Source: Epiperipatus broadwayi (lineage: Eukaryota > Onychophora > Udeonychophora > Euonychophora > Peripatidae). Taken from it: a stretch of 64,000 nt of DNA. The stretch spans positions 720,001 through 784,000 of the forward strand of contig JAQFVV010000143.1 in assembly GCA_028023455.1 (NCBI GenBank), read 5' to 3'. The notes under the pieces are model-generated. The model worked only from the letters and a program-made list of their open reading frames with translations. It did no database searches and had not been told where the DNA came from. The position numbers were made by a program, and so were the translations under genes. Below, piece after piece: positions 57,894-64,000 of the stretch; within the stretch, counting starts at the first letter, position 1, and the number at the start of each line of letters is the position of its first letter.

Positions 57894-58040
57894 TCACTGA
57901 CGGATATGATTTATGTATCTTCTGTATGTTGTTCCATCCTGTACTTGGATGATAGCTATTGTTTTTGATAACATTTTCATGATTACTTTTTTAATCCACT
58001 TCTTCCGGATTATATCTCAAACCCAAACTCTTTCACCTAT
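57894..58040 (-). pseudogene. Gypsy element 2 integrase C-terminus (relic)
   Basis: The minus strand reads GERVWV, a stop, DIIRKKWIKKVIMKML, then AIIQVQDGTTYRRYINHIRQ and a stop. This is the small C-terminal integrase fold of Gypsy elements (usual pattern G-D-x-V-x-V ... W-x-x-G-x-V ... R-R-H-x-x-Q-x-R). It lies immediately upstream of a region leading to the 3' LTR, as expected. The reading frame at 58070-58390 just upstream (ELETYKLRVKSLQEK) is Lys/Glu-rich and not assigned. Confidence 0.7.
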
Positions 58041-58422
58041 TATGTATACATTTTCTCTTTTCCGGTTTGTTATTTGTATTTTTTCAGCCAGCTACATATT
58101 TTTTTACTAATAATTACTTTTTCCTGTAATGATTTTACTCTTAATTTGTATGTTTCTAATTCTTTTTTAAAAACTCTACTCACGTGTTTAAGTGATTCTA
58201 TTCTTTTCTGAAACTGTTTTCTTGTTGTTGATGAAGGTGGCTTAATACATGGCCTATCATTCACAGAACTGGTGCTATCTGCCATTTCTACAGTTTTTTG
58301 AGTGAATGAGATTTTCTGAGATTTATTTATAACATGTCGCACATTTCCCAGCAACTCTATATCAACTGGACTCGTATTAATTAATTCCAACTACCAATCT
58401 GGAATGATTTTTTAAAATGAAT

Positions 58423-59105
58423 TTAAATTCCTAGTCCATGAAACCACTCCCTTCCAAAAATGGGGCTAATCGTTGCTTTTACTATGTATAGGTATAGATT
58501 TATTTTTTTACCACTGCAGTTGATGGGTGCTATCACATGGCCTAATAATCTTAGCACATTTCCATTTATATCACATCCTCTAATGCTTGTTTTCTTCAAT
58601 TTATTTTCTGTGTTATCTGATGACATTGATATCCAGACAGTTAATGACATTAGAGAAATACCTGATACACTATCTATCTCCATCAACCATTCCTTTCCAC
58701 AAAGTCTTACTTTAATCATAAACTGATTTAACCCCTGGATGTTCAAGTTTTTAATCATATGGTAACCTCCCCTATTAGCTTGCATAGGTGATTTACTTTT
58801 GCCTTTCCAGTTACTTTTCTGTTTGCAAATACATGCTAAGTGTCCTGTTTTTCTGCATTTAAAGCTTAACTCTTTAACCACCTACATTTTTTTAATATGT
58901 GGCATCTTTTACTATAACAAAAATATGTTACACTAAAATTCTTACTTTTTTCAGATTTCAATGGCACTGATTTTTCCTGATCTGTTTTAAACACACATCT
59001 AGGGTTTTCAGCCCTCTTAGTGCTAAAAACCAGAGCTTGTTCAAGCATTAACTCATATTTTATGCCTTTCTTTATGTCCATCTCATACGTAATCTCAGGT
59101 TCCAT
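58423..59105 (-). pseudogene. Gypsy element 2 gag zinc knuckles and protease (relic)
   Basis: From high to low coordinates on the minus strand: a gag C-terminal segment (59105-58866) ends in a decayed zinc knuckle (CYSKRCHILKKC). After a frameshift comes a second knuckle, FKCRKTGHLACIC, which lacks its first Cys. The protease follows: VRLCGKEWLMEIDSVSGISL, with Asp-Ser but an extra Val before Ser-Gly, and near the end PIFGREWFHGLG, a conserved protease-end motif of Gypsy elements. Right after it the sequence jumps to integrase-end material, which locates the pol deletion near 58400. Confidence 0.78.
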
Positions 59106-59689
59106 GAGAAATTGTTGTCAGCCTATTGTCAGACATTCCCCATAGTAACTGGGCCATGAGTATTTCATCCATGAATTCACCGTACTTACAACCTTTTGTC
59201 AATTACCTAAGAGCCATGTTACACTCTTTAATTTTTTACTCTCCAGCTGATCCCTTCTTTGCAAGATTAAGCAAACTATGTGCCATGATGGACAAGAGCT
59301 GACATGATCATTTAATTTCTCTATTAGATTCTCATACTACTTTCTCAATAATAGGTATCTCAAACAATCTATTCATGACCTCTATCACTTTAATACCAGT
59401 GAAACACATAAGTGCTGCTACTTTTCTCTTATCTTCAATGCTATTCAAAGTAAAGAAGTTTTGTAACTACGTAATATACAATGGCCATTCAGATGAATTG
59501 CTAACCTCAAATTCAGGTATACTATTCTGCCCAAAACTCATGATTAATTACTGAACAATTAGCCTTACTACTAACTTTAATAACTGTAATTCTATACTTT
59601 TCTACCTCAGTTCAAAAACCTGAATGCCAGAAGCTTAGCAATCGCCAATAATTTGGCTTTTTAAATTATCCACTATTCACAGGTTTAAT

Positions 59690-59701
59690 GGGACTGCACC
59701 A
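59690..59701 (-). promoter_or_regulatory. Primer-binding site of Gypsy element 2
   Basis: TGGTGCAGTCCC on the minus strand begins 6 bp inside the end of the 5' LTR. Its TGG start fits pairing with a tRNA 3' CCA. The tRNA species was not assigned. Confidence 0.55.
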
Positions 59702-59707
59702 GTAATT

Positions 59708-60506
59708 TGCTGTCCTCAACTATGACTGGGTGACCAGCAAACAAATATACAATAAAACTTGACAGATAACAGCACATACATATTTAGCAATAATATTTTA
59801 TTAACAATTAGGAAAAAGAATTATTATATTGATCTTTAACACAAATATAAAGTCTGCATTTGAGCGAGTCTAATTCACAGGCTAATTACTGAATAGTGAA
59901 TACTGTTTATGCCATTAAGAAAAAGCTATTAATTCACTTACCTTTACTACCATCTATTGGCTTTATAACACACCTTCTAAGAATCTCTTGAGGCATTCAA
60001 AATAATAAAACTGAGACAGTCTACTAAAAGTACTAGTCAGCTTAGTGACCTACAGGAGCTGAGATCCTGGCAATGAAGTGCTCCAATGATAATCTTCACT
60101 GCTCTTCAACTTGTGGATGCACTGATACTAGCTGCTACCACAGAAATGTGAACAGTCCTTTTTCTCTAGCTTTTTATATCCATCTCTTCTTTTGTTTCTC
60201 TTATCTTTTCTGGAATAAATTATTTGGTTTTAATCAGTTTGCTTAATTAATTTATGCATTATTTGGAGTTTATCATGCAATGAAATTCCTCTTAGCTTTT
60301 TAATTAAACAATTAATTACTCTCCTAGGAATTTATTTCCATATACAATATGGGTTTAGGTCTATACAATTAATTAGTCTTAGGAATTTATTTCCATATAA
60401 GGTAATTTATAGAGTCTATGTTTATTTAAACTTCATTTAATTTGAACATTTTTTTTCAATGATTTATTTATCAGCATTCTTAAGTTTAAAATATTATTTA
60501 TTTGCA
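59708..60506 (-). repeat. 5' LTR of Gypsy element 2
   Basis: Direct repeat of 56740-57624, 799 bp long. The shared region from ACTATGACTGGGTGACCA to CAGCATTCTTAAGTTTAAA is easily aligned. The TATAAAAA on the minus strand is conserved at about 60171-60178. Confidence 0.85.
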
Positions 60507-60571
60507 GTTACAAAGTAAACAAACAAATCAGGTGCATGTTTTCTGTTCTAAATGCCATTCTTGTTTTTTAG

Positions 60572-61100
60572 TGGTTATCTCACCTTGCCTCCATATAATG
60601 AACTAATCCAGAATCCATCTTATCTTGATCAGATTGAACATTCGTTGCCATGGACCAATGGATATACAAATAGATAACATCCAATGGCAAGAATGGGATA
60701 ATAGGTAAAGATGCTCGCTGAATCCATTGTTTTCCATTATCGATGATGGTCAAAACTGAACGACAATAAACACATTATCCATGATATGGCTAAGCAGTGA
60801 GACAAGTTCATTTTAGAACTGGAAGCTACTAGGCATAAACAAGTCATGAGACAAGCTGTTACAGAACAGCCAGAAATGTCACTATATTTACTCATGGGCA
60901 AATACAATTGGAAATGGTAGATAAGCTATAAGTACTTAAAAAGTCTAATAGCAACTAAATACTATACCAAACCAACAATATCAGGTGAAAGTATAACCTT
61001 ATAAATAGTGTAAATACACAATTGTATATTTATTTTATTAATAAATATTACAATCGCAATTTTATGCACATGTGTTTATTATAATCAGCAATAAACACCA
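60572..61100 (+). repeat. 5' LTR of Gypsy element 3
   Basis: It begins TGGTTATCTCACCTTGCC and ends AATAAACACCA. It aligns to the right LTR through blocks such as ATACAAATAGATAACAT, GAGACAAGCTGTTACA and ACCAAACCAACAATATCAG. An AATAAA near 61041 could act as poly(A) signal. Confidence 0.78.
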
Positions 61101-61103
61101 TAG

Positions 61104-61122
61104 TGGCACAGTTATAAAAGGA
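61104..61122 (+). promoter_or_regulatory. Primer-binding site of Gypsy element 3
   Basis: TGGCACAGTTATAAAAGGA starts 3 bp after the LTR. It resembles TGGCGCAGTCGGTAGGA, a site common in animal Gypsy elements, with several substitutions. Confidence 0.5.
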
Positions 61123-61689
61123 TATTGACAGCTAACATTATTAGTATGTCAATAAAAAAATTAAAATCAAACACGAGTCGTTACACATTAACAATAAAAG
61201 TAGGATCTTCCTTTCTTGGATTATTTAGAGTTGTGAAATTAAATATTGATAGCTAACATTATTAGCATGTCAATAAAAAAATTTAATAATCAAACATGAA
61301 TGAGTACTTATTAATTTAAAAAAATGTTCTCTCAGAGCAAAAAGAGAGAAAGAAAAAAATCAAAATGACTAAAATTAGCTTGTTACAAAAGTTTGATCTA
61401 GCCTTTCCTGAGAAAGTAGCCAATCGACAAGAATGCTAATCAAATCAAAAAGCCTGCCTTAAAAGTAGTCACCTTGATCTCATTCATTGAATTTCAGGCA
61501 TACAATATCTTTCAAGCATAGGCAACCTCTGTGCTTCCAGATGATCTTGAATTTGATAAAGTATTATCTACTTATAAATTTTTCTGTCCAAAACCCTTAA
61601 ATGCAGAGATATCACTTCATTCTCTGAACCCAAGGGGGGGGGGGTTGAGATTTTTCTATTAAATCCAAGAAGTTAGTCTTAAAATGTGA

Positions 61690-62420
61690 TTTTAAAGACT
61701 TCCTGAATAAAGCTCTGAAAGATTGTTTCATTTGTGGATTGAAAGACCACAATTTTAGAATTAAACTGTTAATGGATGCTAATATCACTTTCGATTCAGT
61801 GGTCTCTCAAGTGACTCTAGCAGAGTCAATAGTGAGTCAAGAATGTCCATTGAAGAAAATGGATTATTGCATTAAAATTGTTGATCAGAAAACTGTGTCA
61901 AACAACTACTCAAATGAAAATTTAAAAAAAAAATGCTGAAATAAATCAGCAACAACAAACAAAAAAGTTGTTATAGACATGATGAATCAAAACATGCATT
62001 CACCAAATGTCCACACTGTTATACAGTGTGTGGATATTGCAGGAATGTCGGTCTCACAAAAGCTGCTTGCTTTAAAAGAAAACAAGTTGTTAGTGAAAGT
62101 ATAAAAGAGTTCATTCCAAAAAGCCAGAAAGACAATACAAAATCAAAATTAAAGTCAAAAGCATTGATGTGGTTTTCAAACACAATTTTTTATTTAATGA
62201 TATATGAGTTACAATGGAATGCCCATTATATTAAAAAATATGTGGGCTATCATTAACATAAACACCAGTTATATCCTAGCAATGAAACAATTATTAACTA
62301 TCAAGGCAATCAAATATCAGTCTTGGGTCAAACAAGAGTCTGTTACAACACCTAATAAAACTATATATCTGCCCCTGATTGTATTGTCAGGTGAATACTC
62401 CAATTTGGCCAACACTTAGG
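61690..62420 (+). pseudogene. Gypsy element 3 gag with zinc knuckles and protease start (relic)
   Basis: Near 61690-61840 the sequence reads FKDFLNKALK, then (frame change) CFICGLKDHNFRIKLLMDAN and ITFDSVVSQVTLAES, the C-terminal gag segment (pattern: D-x-x-V-x-G-L-x-x-x-x-x-x-x-LL-x-x-x-x-LTF-x-x-A). Two knuckles follow at about 61975-62070: CYRHDESKHAFTKC (one Cys replaced by His) and CGYCRNVGLTKAAC (His replaced by Leu). The segment IININTSYILAMKQ near 62240 sits where the protease D-T-G should be, with Asp and Gly lost. Several stops occur. Confidence 0.7.
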
Positions 62421-62564
62421 TTTTGCAGTGATTAAAGTGAACCAGTGCATAAAAACAAATTCAAAAAGGGTCTACCTCTGGTAGTTGTTAATAAACTAGG
62501 TTTGAATCCTAAAATAAGACATTAAAGTAAAAGTGCAAAAAAACAGATTCTCAAATCCTATGCC

Positions 62565-62720
62565 ATATGTTAAAGGAACCACCAAATGGGTTCCAGCAAA
62601 TTGTGATTGGAGTGAAATGATTACAAATACTGGTGGTTCAAACATCATATGGACAGCAACATCACAGACACAAGACTGAATTACATATTGCCAGACCTCA
62701 GTGGAAAATTATTAGTCATT
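62565..62720 (+). pseudogene. Gypsy element 3 integrase C-terminal trace
   Basis: TTKWVPAN near 62585, followed in another frame by HHRHKTELHIARPQ near 62655, resembles the K-W-x-P-G-x-V ... R-H-x-x-Q-L-R-P-R end of Gypsy integrase. The match is short and frame-shifted, so it is only suggestive, though its position just before the polypurine tract is right. Confidence 0.4.
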
Positions 62721-62924
62721 AGGGAAGAGTCATCACCCATCAGTGAAGAGTCATCAGCTTAAAATGATGATTCACCAGCCAGAAATAATGAGTCAAATTA
62801 AGTTTTCAGATTGACAAATGAATACAATAGACTTGCAAGTCATCAAAATTAATAAAGCCAGAAAGTGATGAAGATATCCACTAAAGCACCTGAATGACCA
62901 TGTTCTCCAGTCCTCATTTTAATC

Positions 62925-62936
62925 AGGAAGATGGAA
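62925..62936 (+). promoter_or_regulatory. Polypurine tract of Gypsy element 3
   Basis: AGGAAGATGGAA directly precedes the TG start of the 3' LTR at 62937. Confidence 0.6.
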
Positions 62937-63521
62937 TGTTATATCTCATCTTGCCTTCAAGTAACAGATTAGTCCAGATTCCATACAAACTTCAGCAGAT
63001 TGAGCACTCATTGCCAAGGACCAATTGGTATACAAATAGATAACATATGTCCAATGATAAGAACAGGCCAATAAGTGATGACACTCACTGAATCTGATTG
63101 TTTTCATTAGAAATGGGGATTTGGACAGAAATAATCAATCTATTTGGAGATGGAGTCAGAGAACTGTCAAAGCTGAATAGCAGTATATACATTCACTATA
63201 TAGCTAAGTAGTAACGTAAGTCACCCAAGAACTGGAAGCTCCTAGAGATAAATCAGACATGAGACAAGCTGTCACAAAACAGCCAGAAATATCATCATAT
63301 CTACCCATAAGGCAAGTTGTTATGGTATATGAAGTGGTAAGCTAGAAGGAAGAGTATATCTGAAGTCCCTTCCTTCTACAGTTGCACAGCAATTAAATGT
63401 AACACCAAACCAACAATATCAGACAAGATATAATATAAATACACATATTTGTTTCTTAATAAATATTATAATCGTATTTATATGAGTTTGTTTATATATA
63501 ATTCACACAGTAAAAACAACA
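62937..63521 (+). repeat. 3' LTR of Gypsy element 3
   Basis: It begins TGTTATATCTCATCTTGCC and ends about AAAAACAACA. Relative to the left LTR it has extra sequence near 63110-63160 and 63350-63390. The exact end is uncertain by several bases. Confidence 0.75.
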
Positions 63522-64000
63522 GTTCTAAATAGTTATTTCAATCTCCTAAAAGATGTATCCTTTTTTAAAAAATAATAAATCTTTATGTACTTAAAACAAT
63601 GCAATTCCAGTAACATCTTCCTACCCACCCACTCACTTTCAGATTCATACAATACTGTTTGTTTTTTTAAATAAAATTTTAAACTAAAAATAAAGTTAAA
63701 CTTTAAGAATAAGACAACTTTCCCACACCATTAAATTATTTGTAATTTCTATTTAATTATATCTGAATTGTAACCTAAATATATGTTTATTTATTTAATG
63801 TTTGCATACACTTCCCTTTTCATTTACACATGTGTATAGATAAAATGTGTAAATAAAATATTTACAATAAATCAAACAAAATGTATATAATGTTAGCAAT
63901 CTCAGACTTCGTTTAACGCAGTAAAAATATTGGTCCATCGTTAAAATTCATTCCTCTCCAATGGAGTTAAATGTGTAATTCAGAATGTATTTAAATAAGG
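63522..64000. other. Gene-free AT-rich stretch
   Basis: No coding trace, hairpin or tandem repeat is recognised up to the window end. Confidence 0.5.

Larger units (their letters stand above)
56740..60506 (-). mobile_element. Ty3/Gypsy element 2, pol-deleted relic
   Basis: Two direct LTRs (56740-57624 and 59708-60506) start and end with TG...CA on the minus strand. They flank gag and protease traces and the C-terminal end of integrase. RT, RNase H and the integrase core are absent, so about 3 kb of pol has been lost. A polypurine tract (AAGTAAGAGGAGGAG on the minus strand, just outside 57624) and a primer-binding site beside the other LTR support the borders. TTAC flanks both ends (56736-56739 and 60508-60511), a plausible 4-bp target duplication. 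Confidence 0.85.
60572..63521 (+). mobile_element. Ty3/Gypsy element 3 (Mag-like), pol-deleted relic
   Basis: Direct LTRs (60572-61100 and 62937-63521) flank a primer-binding site, a gag with zinc knuckles, a decayed protease start, a short integrase-end trace and a polypurine tract. RT, RNase H and the integrase core are missing. The gag and knuckle spacing resemble the Mag lineage. LTR identity is clearly lower than in elements 1 and 2, so this is the oldest of the three. No clear target duplication was found. Confidence 0.78.

Noticed and set aside
57913-58726. Plus-strand frames at 57913-58110 and 58460-58726
   Set aside because: Antisense to the minus-strand integrase end and protease of Gypsy element 2.
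1-64000. CRISPR arrays, operons and bacterial signals
   Set aside because: No short regularly spaced direct repeats or ribosome binding sites. Composition and elements are those of an animal nuclear genome.

Overview
The window is AT-rich eukaryotic DNA, very probably from an invertebrate animal. It is full of homopolymer runs, TA and ATT microsatellites, decayed non-LTR retrotransposons, Ty3/Gypsy elements, a Penelope-like element fragment and fold-back repeats. No convincing host protein-coding exon, tRNA or rRNA gene is visible. Every coding trace that can be recognised belongs to a transposable element and is broken by stops or frameshifts.

The most notable feature lies at about 5.38-7.78 kb. 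A 399-bp unit is repeated in tandem, and the array ends in about 1.4 units in inverted orientation. Each unit carries a 60-nt segment that reads as a type I hammerhead ribozyme. It has the CTGATGA and GAAA core boxes, a 12-bp stem I split by a small internal loop, a short stem II, a 4-bp stem III without a loop, and an ATC or GTC cleavage triplet. The ribozyme is on the minus strand in the direct array and on the plus strand in the inverted part. The arrangement matches metazoan 'retrozyme' or hammerhead-satellite arrays, which are transcribed and self-cleave into monomer-length RNAs that can circularise. A second, degenerate hammerhead-like hairpin of the kind found in Penelope-like elements lies just upstream (4.48-4.61 kb), and a Penelope-type GIY-YIG fragment sits in a 1.1-kb palindrome at 54.0-55.1 kb.

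Layout: 1-5.4 kb is gene-free with small hairpins. 5.4-7.8 kb is the ribozyme array. 8.1-16.7 kb is a large inverted-repeat structure with subterminal tandem repeats and no coding capacity. 16.7-21.0 kb holds minus-strand non-LTR reverse transcriptase pieces, one interrupted by a 1.5-kb insertion. 21-35.9 kb is non-coding with two more non-LTR fragments (22.9-23.2 and 25.6-25.9 kb), a 280-bp near-perfect palindrome (27.2-27.5 kb) and copies of a fold-back family. 35.9-44.3 kb is a complete but dead Ty3/Gypsy element with about 1.9-kb LTRs. 44.3-53.6 kb is AT-rich and contains only tandem duplications. 53.6-55.5 kb holds the Penelope palindrome and a fold-back element. 56.7-60.5 kb (minus) and 60.6-63.5 kb (plus) are two Gypsy relics placed head to head 65 bp apart, both lacking nearly all of pol.

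The elements do not form a functional gene set. The plausible link is that the ribozyme array is non-autonomous and would depend on reverse transcriptase supplied in trans. Penelope-like enzymes are a proposed source, and relics of that class are present here.
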